A stretch of DNA of 64,000 nt. It comes from Gambelia wislizenii. Taxonomy: Eukaryota; Chordata; Lepidosauria; Squamata; Crotaphytidae. Below the pieces are notes generated by a model. It saw only the letters and a list, made by a program, of their open reading frames with translations, had not been told where the DNA came from and did not search any database. Made by a program: the position numbers and the translations under genes. The first letter of the stretch is position 1. The number at the start of each line of letters is the position of its first letter. Positions 10,785 to 22,367 of this stretch are shown piece after piece. The stretch lies in the NCBI GenBank assembly GCA_030847615.1, contig JAUMIR010000015.1, forward strand, positions 9,441,501 to 9,505,500, given 5' to 3'.

Positions 10785-13700
10785 TAATAATAATAATAAT
10801 AATAATAATAAAATTTTATTTCTATACCGCCTCTCTTATAACGAGGCAGTTTCCAACATAACAAAAATCACAACATAATACAAATTACATTAAAATTGCA
10901 TTAAAATACAAGAGTACAACAATAACAAAAAAGCCAATGCCCAATGCTGGTGAGGGGCGAGATATGCAGGCTAAAGGGTGAGGTTAAGGGTATGCTTGCC
11001 GGAATGCCCAGGTTTTGAGATCTTTTTTAAATTGGTTCAATGTTGGGGTGGAGCGGAGCTCAAACGGGAGAGAGTTCCAGAGACGGGGGGCCTGGGTGGA
11101 AAATGCCCTGTGCGATGTAGTAGCAAGTCTCATCTCTGGAACATCTAGCAAAAAGCTCCCAGATGATCTGAGAGTGCGGGGCGGATTGTACAGGGAGAGA
11201 CGGTCCTTCAGGTGTCCTGGGCCCAAGCCATTTAGGGCTTTATAGGTAATAACCAACACCTTATACTGTGCTCAGAAACGGATAGGCAGCCAGTGGAGGT
11301 CTTTTAAGACCGGTGTTATATGGCTGGTCCTGGACGTCCCAGTGACCAGTCTGGCTGCCATATTCTGCACCAATTGCAGTTTCCGAGTTTGGTATAAGGG
11401 TTGCCCCATGTAGAGCGCATTGCAGAAGTCTAACCGAGAAGTTACCAGGGCATGTACCACGGTTTCAAGGTCCTTCCGGCTCAGGTAGGGACGCAGCTGC
11501 CGAATCAGCCGAAACTGATATCAGGCGCTCCTGACTGTCGCATCCATCTGTTGTGTAAGCTGGAGCGACGAGTCAAGGAGCACCCCCAAACTGTGAGCCG
11601 AGTCTTTCACGGGAAGGGTAATCCCATTCAAGACCGGAGGAGTCACCACCTTCCCTGGGCTGGGCGAACCTATCACCAGTACTTCCGTTTTCCCTGGATT
11701 CAGGCTGAGTCTGTTTTTCCTCATCCAGTCCATTACCGACTCCAGGCAAGCCACAAGGGGGGAGATGCCATCCTTGGTCACTGAAACAGCCGCAGGCATA
11801 GAGAAAATAATTTGGGTGTCATCAGCGTACTGATAACCCCACGCCCCATGTCTGCGGATGATCTCTCCCAGCGGTTTCATGTAGATGTTAAAAAGCATGG
11901 GGGAAAGAATGGCTCCCTGGGGGAGCCCATGATCCAAGAATCCAAATTGTTCTCGGCGACACCAGAAGTCAGGGTCCTCCTATCGGAGCGTTCCTCCCCC
12001 AGCTGCACCATCTGGGATCTTCCTGAGAGGTAGGATTGGAACCACTGGAGCGCAGTGCCCCTGATACCCAACTCTCCCAGGCGTTCCAGAAGGATACCAT
12101 GATCAATGGTATCGAAAGCCGCTGAGATGTCCAGAAGCACCAACAGGGACACATCGCCCCTGTCAATGCCCAGACGGAGATCATCGACCAAGGAGACCAT
12201 GGCCGTCTCCACCCTGTAGCCCACCCGGAAGCCGGTTTGAAATGGATCTAGAAAATCCATTTCGTCCAAGATCGACTGAAGCTGAATCACGACCGCCCTC
12301 TCAATCACCTTCCCTAAAAATGGCAGCAGAGATACAGGCCGATAATTATTATACTCCAGGGGGTTGAGGGAGGGCTTTTTTAAGAGCGGTTTTACAATGG
12401 CCAATTTCAGGCTCGATGGAAACTGCCCATCCCTCAGTGAGGTGTTAATAATGTGGTGCAACAAGATTGTTACAACCGTTCCTCCCTGGGCTGCTAGCCA
12501 TGAGGGACAGGGATCGAGAGAGCAGGTCGTTTTCCTAACGCTTCGGAGGATCTTGTCCACATCCTCGGGACTCACAGACTCAAAATGATCCAGAACAACT
12601 GGAATAGCGGGGTCCCTGGAAGCTTCTATTCTAGCTTCTGCTACAATCCCAGTATCCAGATCACCACTTATGCGAGAAGTTTTATCCATAAAAAAGTCGT
12701 TAAAAAGGTCACAGCAGGCTTTAGTTGGAGCTAACAAAGGGTTCGGGGCAGGAGGGAGCTGAGTCAGCTCCCTCACTACCCTGAACAGCTCTGCTGGACG
12801 CCTCTCCGCGGACGCAATACGTGCAGTATAGAATGAATTCTTTGCTGCATCTATCGTCTCTCCATAGTCCTCAAAAAGGCGGTCTAGGAGAGTCTTATCA
12901 GATAAGTAATGGTGTTTTTGCCAGGCGCGTTCTAGACGTCTCAAAACCTGCTTCCGCGCCCGGAGATCTTCCTTATACCAGGGCTGCTTTTTGGAAGCAG
13001 GCTTGAGAGGCCGCTTGGGAGCGATGCTGTGTATAGCCCTTGAAAGACCGTCATCCCAGATGTCGGTCAGGGCATCAACAGAATCGCCGTCCACTCCAAC
13101 CATATTCCCCTCTAGGGCTTCTTGGAACCTTTTGGGTTCCATCAGCCTTCGAGGGTGGACCTTTCGAATAGGTCCGCCACCCTCGGGGGGGATCTGGATA
13201 GAAGCCTTGATTCTTACCTCTATCAGGAAGTGATCCGTCCATGACACAGCAGAGGTATTAGTTACCTCCGCCCACGGATTCTCCATGTCAGAACAGAAAA
13301 CTAAATCGAGCATATTACCCCCACAATGTGTAGGCCCTGAGACCAACTGAGACAGGCCCATGGCTGCCATGGTCTCCATGAACTCTCGAGCCGCACCAGA
13401 TAGAATATTATTGGCCGTCAGAGGGATGTTGAAGTCCCCCAGGACTAAAAGCCTGGGAGACTCCAGCAGCAGCACTGAGACCAATAGTGCTAGCTCGGAA
13501 AGGGAGTCCACTAGCGCACGGGGTGGCCTGTACACCAATAGAATCCCTAAACTGTCTCTGGCCTTCAGGGTCAGGTAAATACACTCGAAATAAGCAGTCT
13601 GTCTGACATGGTTCCTAGATAGAAGAAAGGTGTTCCTATGAACCAAGGCTACTCCCCCCCCCCCGTCCACCTAACCTGTTCTGGTCCTGAACTGAAAACC

Positions 13701-13990
13701 CGGCAGAAAGGGTCTGGGCCCACACAGCTTCCCCCTCAGACCCCAGCCAGGTCTCAGTAATGCAAGCCAGGTCGCAGTTGGAATCTTCCAGCAGGTCTTT
13801 TAGAATGTGGGTCTTGTTCTTGATCAACCTGGCATTGCATAGGAGTAGAGACAGGGTTTGTGGTACTATGGAGGAGCGAGAATTGCCAGACCATCTGGCC
13901 GGCCTTGAGCTCCCGGGATGACCAGCGTTCCCATGGTAACCAACATCTCCCAGACATTCCAGAGGCCCAAGGCAGAACCAGTCTCAAACC
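10785..13990 (-). mobile_element. L2-clade LINE, copy 2, long
   Basis: Minus-strand element with (TTA)n 3' tail at about 10783-10808, 3' UTR, ORF2 (10984-13827) and part of a 5' region beyond 13830. The exact 5' end is not clear; L2-like sequence fades near 13.9-14.0 kb. The 36 bp flanking the tail (10749-10784) also flank copy 1. Other L2 pieces in the window (48.6-49.57 kb and 56.87-57.09 kb) have the same kind of tail. Confidence 0.9.
10984..13827 (-). pseudogene. L2 ORF2: endonuclease and reverse transcriptase, broken
   Basis: The AP-endonuclease domain runs from 13827: MIKNKTHILKDLLEDS, CITETWLG, then after a frameshift at the C-run near 13653-13662, LVLGDFNIPL and WTDHFLIEVRI. The RT domain follows: YNNYRPVSLLPFLGKVIE, DISAAFDTIDHG, LTSGV, then PQGAILSPMLFNIY, YQYADDTQIIF and NPGKTEVLVIG, ending with the C-terminal RLWNSLPFELR and FRQAYP. 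Between SGV and PQG lies an extra 35-nt segment (within 11924-11964), which shifts the frame and matches CR1 exactly. Nonsense codons also interrupt after ATVRSA (11521) and before AQYKVL (11272). It cannot make a full-length protein. Confidence 0.88.
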
Positions 13991-14340
13991 ATCAAACTGT
14001 CAGGATCCTCTATGAACTCTACTCTATGTCTCAGAATTCATGGATGATCCTGACATACTGCCCCCCTGAAGATCAACCCCCCCTTTCAACCAGGCTTATC
14101 GGGAAAGCGGGCATGAAACTTTCGCAATAAGCGTTTGGCACTGACATGCTCAAAAGCAACCCAATCCACAAATGGATGCTTCTGCAAAATAGCATTACTG
14201 AGCACCAATCCACATTTTATTGCCTCATATAGATAAGTCTGTGGTCTTCCTCTTTTTCTACTGCTCTCTATTTTATGGTCTTCTCCAATGAGACACATCT
14301 TCTCATGATGTGTCCAAAGAATGGCTGCTTCAGTTTTCTC
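13990..14340. other. Repeat-derived stretch, unclassified
   Basis: Minus-strand reading 14298-14086 gives KIESSRKRGRPQTYLY and RKFHARFPDKPG, loosely reminiscent of the C-terminal tails of retroelement polyproteins, but too short to assign. A TGTCAGGATC...GATCCTGACA pair occurs at about 13998-14055 and could be an LTR edge or chance. No host gene is seen. Confidence 0.3.
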
Positions 14341-14440
14341 ATAGAATCATAGAATTATAGAGTTGGAAGAGAGTACAAGGGCCATCCAATCCAACCCCTT
14401 GCCATGCAGGAATACACAATCAAATCATTCCAGACAGCAG
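14340..14440 (-). mobile_element. CR1 3' end fragment
   Basis: Contains the characteristic CR1 3' UTR on the minus strand (plus: AATCATAGAATTATAGAG, then GGCCATCCAATCCAACCCC and TGCCATGCAGGAA). Confidence 0.85.
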
Positions 14441-14462
14441 TTCTTGAGGGTGTACTTTTTTT

Positions 14463-15125
14463 TTGTGGGGTGCAGCAGAGGTTTATGTGCCCTCCATGGT
14501 TACATGTGGGGGGAAACCAGCCCCCAAACCCAAAGGTGTCCACCCTTCCTGTATACTCTTCCAGTCAGCACTCTTAACTCCTGCAGCATTGCTGAGGGGT
14601 ATAGAAGCAGTGATTTGTGGGCCTGACAAGATGTCTCAAGAGATGTGTTGTCTCCCTGGGGCAAAGATCCATGATGTGACGGAGTGGCTGACAAGATTGG
14701 TCAAGCCTACTGATCATTAACCCTTTCTTTTGGTCCACGTGGGAACCAATGATACTGCAAGGCACAGCTTTCTGAAAATCAGAAGAGATTATGAGGCTCT
14801 GGGGAGGAAGCGGAAAGAAATGGATGTACAGGTTGTCATCTTGTCTCTTCTGCCTGCTGAAGGGCATGGTCCAGGAAGGGAGAGGAAAATAGCCGACGTA
14901 ACCAACTGGCTCCGTAGATGGTGTCGCCGAGAACAATTTGGATTCTTGGATCATGGGCTGCGCTTCCATGAGGGGGGACTTCTGGCAAGGGATGGGGTGC
15001 ATCTCACAACAGTTGGCAGAAACATTTTTTCCAACACTCTCAAGAATTTGATCAGGAGGGCTTTAACTGAGTCATATGGGGGAGGGAAACAGTATTCTGG
15101 AAGGCAAAAGGGCTGGAGAAAATAG
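14463..15125 (+). pseudogene. CR1 ORF1 C-terminal SGNH-esterase domain, broken
   Basis: The frame reads through EWLTRLVKP, hits TAA at 14718-14720, then continues VHVGTNDTA (SGNH block III GTND), ILSLLPAEG, RREQFGFLDHGLRF and LLARDGVHLTTVGRN (block V DxxH). CR1-family ORF1 proteins are known to carry an esterase-like SGNH domain, which this matches. Positions 14919-14959, encoding the EQFGFLDHG segment in frame, are identical to the foreign patch in both L2 RT genes. The CR1 EN frame follows 70 bp downstream. Confidence 0.8.
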
Positions 15126-15196
15126 TCAAACTGCCATAGAGGGAACAAGGCAAACAGGGCAAGGACCCAACACTGGGAGGCAAAAAAAAAGAAAAC

Positions 15197-15770
15197 TTGC
15201 ACAGGCAGCAAGTAAAGGGAACACGTGGTCTTAGATGTCTCTATACTAATGCTCAGAGCATGGGAAATAAGCAAGACGAACTTGAACTCCTAGCACTACA
15301 CAACAAATATGATATAATAGGCATTACTGAAACCTGGTGGGATGAGTCTCTTGATTGGAATGTAGGAATAGAGGGGTATAACCTTTATAAGAGAAACAGG
15401 CCAAAAGGGAAGGAGGAGGAATAACATTATATATCAGAGATATTTACACCAATGAAGAGATCCATGACATCAATACTGGAAGCCAGGTGGAGAGCATCTG
15501 GATAAAAATTAAAGGGGAGGGAAACAACAGGGATGTTCTTGTGGGACTCTACTACAGACCTCCAAGTCAGACGGAGGAATTGGATGATACCTTTCTAGAA
15601 CAGATGACCACACACGCAGAAAGGAGAGATGTAGTAGTGATGGGTGACTTCAATTATCCTGATATTTGCTGGAAATCTAACTCAACCAAAACTTCAAGGT
15701 CTAGCAAACTCCTTACTTGCCTGGAAGACAACTTCATTGTCCAAAAGGTAAAAGAGGCAACAAGGGGATC
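15197..15770 (+). pseudogene. CR1 ORF2 N-terminal endonuclease, truncated
   Basis: The AP-endonuclease domain of a CR1 LINE: LYTNAQSMGNKQDELEL, IIGITETWWDESLDWN, then a frameshift near 15410-15425, LVGLYYRPPSQTEELDD and VVVMGDFNYPDICW. It ends abruptly at ATRG, where the foreign 41-codon module begins, before the SDH motif that completes the nuclease. There is no RT downstream. Confidence 0.85.
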
Positions 15771-15893
15771 AGTTACCATTCCCCTGGGGGGAAGACATGA
15801 CGATGAAACTGATTTAGATCTGCAATGTAGGTACACCCAAAAGAAAGAGTCACCAAACTACAGACAAGTTTGGGGTTTAATTGTTTTTTATTA
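15770..15893 (+). repeat. Unexplained 41-codon module, copy 2
   Basis: The open reading continues from the CR1 endonuclease: VTIPLGGRHDDETDLDLQCR then YTQKKESP and WGLIVFY. The differences from copy 1 (10188-10312) are mostly conservative (H/Y, Q/H, N/K). It is followed directly by inverted block II. Confidence 0.6.
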
Positions 15894-17190
15894 GTAAACT
15901 GCCTGAACCTTTTTCTACAACTCTCTGCATGTTCCATGATCAATGAGGCTCTACGTAAGAATTATGTGGCCTTCATTATCCTTAGTGGCCTCCATTATTA
16001 TATGATGTGCTGTCTTTGAGTGTATTAAAGATGTTATATTACAGTACACAAGGAGTATATGGCCATTCATATTTTTGTAGTAGCAGTGGAATGCTTGCCC
16101 CTGGCTTAGAGGGTGGATTTAAAGAATTAATTATGCTGAGATGAATGGACATCACAATGGGGTATCACAGTCTTACCCTATTAGCCATTTCCTAGATGCT
16201 TCCTCATCACAACTCATGGATACAGTCTAAACAGGTCCAGGCAGCAAAAATAAACAGCAGAGTGTTGTTCATACAGGCATAAAAATAAAGGCACAGACAC
16301 ATAGCTTTGTGTTTGAAATAAAATGCTTCTGTTTACTCAGGCATAATAAAGAATATATTTACAGTTATATTCAGGATTCAGAAGAAAAACATCTTCCCAC
16401 TATGAGATCCTAAACAAGACACAGTGAGACCCAAAACAGGACTTTTTCACATTGTGACCTCCAAAGTAGGATTGACAAGCTTAAACTCAGCTCTGTGCAG
16501 CCCAGCTCCTGGGCTCTGAGCCCAGCAAATATTGATACATTTACCCAGCTAGTTTCTGCAAACTGCTGCTAGCTAGCTTTGCAGAGCTGTGCAGACTGGT
16601 TTTACATTCCAGCTCTTTATATGATAAATCTACTATATGTCCCAGTAGCCTGACAAAAATACCTTGGTAATGGGATGTATCACAGTCATACCCCATTAGC
16701 CATTTGCTGGATGCTTCCCCATCTCAACTCATTGATACTGTCTTAAAGTCACAGTCAACTCTCCACTGATGTCTTATGTCTTCCTTAACCATTGTAATTT
16801 GAGTAATGCCCAGAGGACTTCAAGTAGGAAGTGAAGGGTAATTATGAGGAAATCCCAAAGTTTCCAGTAGGAAAAGACAATGGGGAGAGTTTTGGTGCTT
16901 CATCAACCCATCCTGACCAACTACTTGGATGAATGTCCACAATCCAAAATGTACACTATTTAAATTCCACTTTGATTGTGTGTTAAGACTGAACAGCAAA
17001 TCATTGTGTTATTAGCTGTGTCTAGGCTTAATAACAGACTATGCAAAAACACTTTGTTCATAACAAACACAAAACAAGAGGCATCACAAACCGGATGATG
17101 GCGCAGAATATGGAAATGCACTTTGATGGCTGAGTAAGCATCGCCCATGGTTTGATGCTACCTCACTTCCTCAGGGAAGGGTTCTTGGAA

Positions 17191-17271
17191 CCATATATAT
17201 AGAAGCCCATCTGTCTGTTTATAATTCACATCACTTCATCGTCCTTACAGTCTATTGCTGTCTAGTAAGGT
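17191..17271 (+). promoter_or_regulatory. TATA box and non-coding exon 1 for psi-2
   Basis: CCATATATATAGAAGCCC (17191-17208) is followed by an exon ending CTAGTAAG with donor GTAAGAG at 17270. It is the plus-strand counterpart of the exon 1 units at 3.7 kb and 42.25 kb. The exon 2 it should splice to (18.13 kb) has lost its acceptor. Confidence 0.6.
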
Positions 17272-18135
17272 AAGAGATATTTCACTGATCCTTAATATTT
17301 TGGTACTTCAGAGGAAATGGAAATATTCAAAGAAAATGGAAAAAGTTATGGGAGATTTAATGTAAGTTTCAGATCTTTTGCCTATTGTTTTGGCCTTCAA
17401 GTCCCAGAAGCCCCAGGCAGCATGGCCAAGGGTCAAGGATGCTGGGAGCTAAAGTTGAATACACGTGGAGGACTAAAAGCTGAAAACCATGCATGTAGGT
17501 GAGATATTCTTAGAATGCTGCCATGCCAGCCCCTTCAAAATGTCCGCTTCTCCTCCATTTTGTATGGAGGAGAGAGGGAAAAGGTTCCCAGATCTCAGAG
17601 CCTAGACCCTCTTCTTCAGTCCTCACAGTGAAGGGGAGGTGTATCACAGTGAGCTTGCTGGCCTGAAAAGTGTGTGTATTCTTCATTTCTTAGACTTGGT
17701 GATTTTTATTTGAACGGCATACTCTATACAGTGTAGTTAATGATTCATGTATTAATCTTAATGACATTATCAGGGGCCACCCAATATGACATCACAAGGC
17801 ATTGTTCTCAGGTTTTATCCCTCAAATCTCAGAGCCTGTGATATCTGTGACCTCACAACCCTAGAAAGGGATGAATGAGAATTTTGTTTGATTCGCTTCT
17901 TTTTAAAGAATTTGCCAACAATGGCAAACAATCTTCGAAAGACCCTGAACAGTGTCTTTCTGAACAGTGTGGGAGCAAGCAAAAATGGGGTAGTCATCCA
18001 TTCTTCCATTCATTCTGTTACCCAAATTACTGAGGTCCATGGAAATTCCATGTGTGTCTACGAAAAATCAATATTTCTATGAGGAATGTTAATTAGCTCA
18101 AATAGCGACTGTGAGAGGTGGGGTAATGGCAGGAC

Positions 18136-18545
18136 TCCTGTGCTGTTCCGTGCCCTGTTGTTGTGAACAGTCCTTCTGCTCTCCTTGTAGCTGCCAGCAA
18201 TCCTGCTGCAACCCCTGCTGCTGCATCCCAGTTTCCTGCTCCCTCTGCTGAAGCTAGATATGCTGTGACCCATGCCGCTGCACCAACTCTTGTTGCAGCC
18301 AATACTGCTGTGACCCTTTTCAAAATTGTGCTGCTAAAAATCTTGCTGTGACTCCAGCTGCAAGAAATCATGATGTGATCCTTGTTGTAAAGAATCTTGC
18401 TCTGACCCCTGCGGCAAAAAATCTTGCTGCAATTCCTCTCGCAAAAAATCTTGCAATGATTCCTGCTGCAAACAATCTTGCTGTGATTCCTCTTCCAAAT
18501 ACTCTTGCAGTATTTCCATATGCAGATGTTCTTGTAGTGGACATC
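18136..18545 (+). pseudogene. psi-2: cysteine-rich gene (gene C type) without start
   Basis: The sequence aligns with gene C from about codon 15 onward: LCCSVPCCCEQS, QQSCCNPCCCIPVSC, then in-frame TGA and TAG where gene C has Cys-Ser-Gln. After a frameshift near 18320 the nonapeptide-repeat region is still recognisable (KESCSDPCGKKSCCN, SCCKQSCCDSS). The splice acceptor, leader and ATG are gone because intron sequence corresponding to 2936 joins directly to the middle of exon 2. The alanine- and leucine-rich open frames here are out-of-frame readings. Confidence 0.85.
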
Positions 18546-18639
18546 TGGGTGGAAGTAATATTATTTCTATCATAGACGTCTGGTAGGAAGGATGTTGGAT
18601 GAGGTTAGGCTTTGGGTAAGCTCCCAAAGCATGACTGGT

Positions 18640-19800
18640 CTAGTGAAGTGTAGTGTCCATGAAGTAAAAGCACTGTGTGACAAATTCTGTCTGGGAGAAG
18701 AGACAGTCAGAAGAGGCCCACTAAAGGCTCAGTTGCCAGCCAAAATTTTGAAATAATAACAATTAAACAGCAAAAAGGAGTAAAGGAAGAAAGAGGCTGA
18801 GGGAACCGGGAGCCGGCCACAGTTGTGCTAATAGCTGTTGATAAGACTATTACATCATCACCACTTTTAAATCTGGAGATATTATCTGGAAGATAGCAGT
18901 ATATATTTCATTTTCTTTTGGTGTGAAGTGAACACGTAGGTGGAAACGTCTGCTCCTGAGTATTTAGAATTTTGGAGTGGGGGAATATGAAACCCAGCTA
19001 TTTTGATTTGGGAGAAGCTGAGAAGGAACCATGGAGAAAATACCAGATTATATTGTTTAAAGAACCATATTAAAGACTCAGTAAAGGAGACAAAGTGAAT
19101 GATAAAAGAAAAAGATTATAACTGGGATGGTAGAAAGGAAAATAGGTGGATGATATAGCAAAGAGAAATATATGAAAGTGAGGCAATCAGATTGGTGCTA
19201 GTGGATAATTTGAAAGTCAGTGGTAAGTGGAAAGACAGACAGCTAATGGAAAGAATTACTGAAAATTGAAAGGAAACAATGGAGCATATTTTGTGGCAAA
19301 GAAAAACAGCTGAGAGAGGAGTGCAAGAGGAAAAGAAATTGGTTGAAATTAAGCACTAAGAAAGAGATGCAAGTTGGAATTGACTGGGAAAAGAAGGACT
19401 GGGAATGAGAGATTAAGACATAACTGGTATTTGTTAAGACTGGGCAAAAACAAAACATATTGGATTCCCAAAGAGGAAAAGAAGGGTGTTTGATTTGGAA
19501 GCCAGTACAATGGTGGAGAGAGGTATAAGGTCTTAAAGGGGAAACACCTTTCTAAAGAAGGGTGTTTGATTCAGAAGGTACTACAACAGAGGAGAGGAAT
19601 AACATATTTTAAAGAGGAAGAAAAGCTGTTGCAGCAAAAGAGGATATTAGAGACACTTATAATGAAGAAAGTTGATAGTTGGGTGTTCAAAATTTAAAGG
19701 AACAGTTGCCGTGTAGTAAACTCTGTGTATTAAATAGGAAATTAATAGGTAAAAGCAAGGTACAGGGTAAAGTACAGTTTATAAAAATATATTAAATATA

Positions 19801-19834
<34 letters not shown>

Positions 19835-20500
19835 TATATCATATACTAAGAAATATTGTGGTGAGGAAAAGTAAATATTGTTGGAGGAACGGAGTCAATT
19901 TGAAATCTTTGAACAGTGAATAATGTTACGTTAGAGGAAATCAATGGGTAGAAGTGGATAGAAGGAAAATAAGGTGGATTGGAAAGAGTGTATAAAAAAG
20001 AAAGGAGGGAATATTAAATATCGAAGACATATCTAGTGGTAGAGAGAGCTATAGAGAGTGAAGACCAAGAGTAAGAAGAAGAAAAAAGAAGAAAAGAAGA
20101 GGGAAAAATTAGGTATTAGTAAAATAACAAATAATGCCTACTTCAAGAAAAGCTTTGGCCCCACAACAAGTTCAAGCTCAAACAGTTAGGAGAGCATCTT
20201 TGGACATGACAACAAAGATTGCAAATATTAATCAACCACTTTTGAGTGAATTGAAGAAGTTAAGGGCTGAGTTGGAAACAGAGATGAAAGAACAGAAGGG
20301 AGATATAAGATCGGATACCCAAAGCAATTAGATAATTTTGGCTCACAGTTAGAGTTAGCTACAAAAGACATAGCAAAAGTAAGCACAGAGCTACAAGACT
20401 TAAAGGAAAGAACAAATGGATTAGAGAAGAAAAAAAAATAGAAACTCAATTAGAACAAGAAAATAAACAAAAGATATCACAGAAAATAAGATATAGAGCT
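18640..20500 (+). mobile_element. L1 LINE 5' portion with start of ORF1 (L1-a)
   Basis: A long A-rich leader is followed by an ORF1-like start at 20134 (MPTSRKALAPQQVQAQT, then LLSELKKLRAELETEMKEQ, coiled-coil-like) that stops at 20331; decayed coiled-coil continues to about 20440 (LATKDIAKVSTELQDLKER). It ends where a second, GC-richer L1 leader begins near 20515. The left boundary is approximate. No ORF2 of its own is visible. Confidence 0.6.
19794..19842. repeat. (TA)n microsatellite
   Basis: Alternating TA run of about 30 bases flanked by ATATACTATA / TATAGTATAT, so the whole tract is a palindrome able to form a cruciform. It sits inside the L1-a leader. Confidence 0.9.
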
Positions 20501-22367
20501 ACATCTATAAAGATAAGCAGGTTACGGAATTTCCAGTTGAGAGGGCGTTGGCGGCGGACGTGGGAAAGCAAAGCTCTACTCCAGCGTCTCATTCTGCGAT
20601 GTTTTGGCCAGCATTTAAACATCTTTTGTAGCTTCTGTCAGGGAAGGCAAAAGGAGCAAAAGGAGCCCACCGTATTTGCTGCCAGACTTCCAAGGACAGA
20701 GGGAACGGAGGTTCCCTTTACCCTTGGGGGGGGTGCAGCGAAAATGGTATCCTGACAACGCTGTAGAGTCCTTTAAGGATATCAGCTGTTTCACGCTCCA
20801 ACTCTACGAAACGGGGCAGCTTCCTCAGCCTTGGGGAGAGGATAAGAAGCTGCAACAAACAGTTTAAAGTGCTGTGTTGGGTTTTGGCGAATGAGGATTA
20901 AGGAAATTTACTTTAACTGTAAAGCAGTCCTGGAAGAAAGTGAATCAGAAGGTGAACCTCTGTTTGGGAGAAAGGAGACGGAGGAGAGATTTGGAAGAAA
21001 AGTGGAAAGTAGAAAGCTGAAGTGAAAGTGAAAGGAGTAATTGGAGAGGAGACCCAGATGGGAGGGAAGCCGAAGGAGATGGAACGAGATTATCCTCCTG
21101 CTTCTTTTATTTTTGTTTTTGTTTGTTTTTTATTACTCTACATGTAAATTTAAGTTCATTTGGCTGGGCACAAAAAACCTGGACTTACATCTTTACTTTA
21201 TTATCCCAAGGACTAATTTTGGAAAGTAAGAAGTAAGAAGTTAGTTTATCTTGGGGAACTTATATTGGTGAGCTAGGTTTGTTGAGGATGCAAGAAGCAT
21301 GAGACTTTATAGTTTTAGAGTCTTGTAGACCAGCTGGAGAACAATACAAAAGCTGTAAAAGCTATAAAGTTCAGTGAAGTAAAAGAACAGCCACAGGGGT
21401 AAAAATTAAGGAGTTAAGAAAAGAAAATTAAGAAAAGAAAGAAAGAGGGGATAATGAAACTGTAAAGACACATGCCTTGTGAAACCTCAAACTGAAAAGA
21501 CAAATTGGAAACTGAAAAAGAAATTGGAAAAAAAAAAGGGTAAGAAGAAAAATAGCACAAAGTGGAGCTACTGGACTTAATTGGACTCAACTATTGAAAA
21601 AGATTCATGTACTTTCTTTTACTTTATTTGGAATAGGCCTACGTTTGTGGATAAGGTGTCACGGCACTAAGGAGACATAGCCTTTGAATATATATGGAAT
21701 AACTAATGTTTGAATGATTGGGTAAAAACAAATATGGTTTATTCCAGGATCTAACAGCTAATTGAGTTCATGTATTGACTTGTTACCTATGTTTTGTATT
21801 ATGGAAGCAACCCTTGCATAGTGTGTGTTCTTGCTTTGTCACAGTTGCATTGGAAGATTATTATCCTGAAGCGCTATAATTTGGCTAGACAACGAGTCTT
21901 AGTAAAAATATTCACATATTAGAATATTTGAATATATTTGAATATATATACCTATATATCAAATATTTGTACTCACATATACAAAATATACAATATACAA
22001 ATATTCATAAAATACCTAAAATACATATAAAAATATATATGGATACATAATTACACCCAAATATATATACAATCATATACATTTAATCTATCAAAAACCT
22101 GGGAGGGAAAATTGTAATAAAGGTTTAAAAGACAGAAAGAATTACAATTGATTAGATCGCATTGATTGGGTTAAAAATTCATATTTTGCATTCAGTTTAT
22201 AGAATTTATACACTTAAGGATTAAACTGTGGATAAGGAGAGAGTCTAGGAGATATTAACAATAACAACATCAATGAATTGGTATAACAAAACACAATAAA
22301 AATAACAAATAGTAAATAGTAAATAGAAAATTAAAAAATATATAGGGGGGAAGAGAAGAAAAGAGAA

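Larger units (their letters stand above)
15900..18560. repeat. Segmental duplication block II (inverted)
   Basis: Reverse complement of block I sequence: 15905-16160 corresponds to 6930-6667, and about 16.2-18.12 kb to 4780-2936. A part of the 4235-4320 equivalent appears twice (near 16155-16230 and 16680-16790). It carries the exon 1 unit at 17.2 kb and psi-2 at 18.13 kb. Apart from those I see no gene. Confidence 0.8.
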
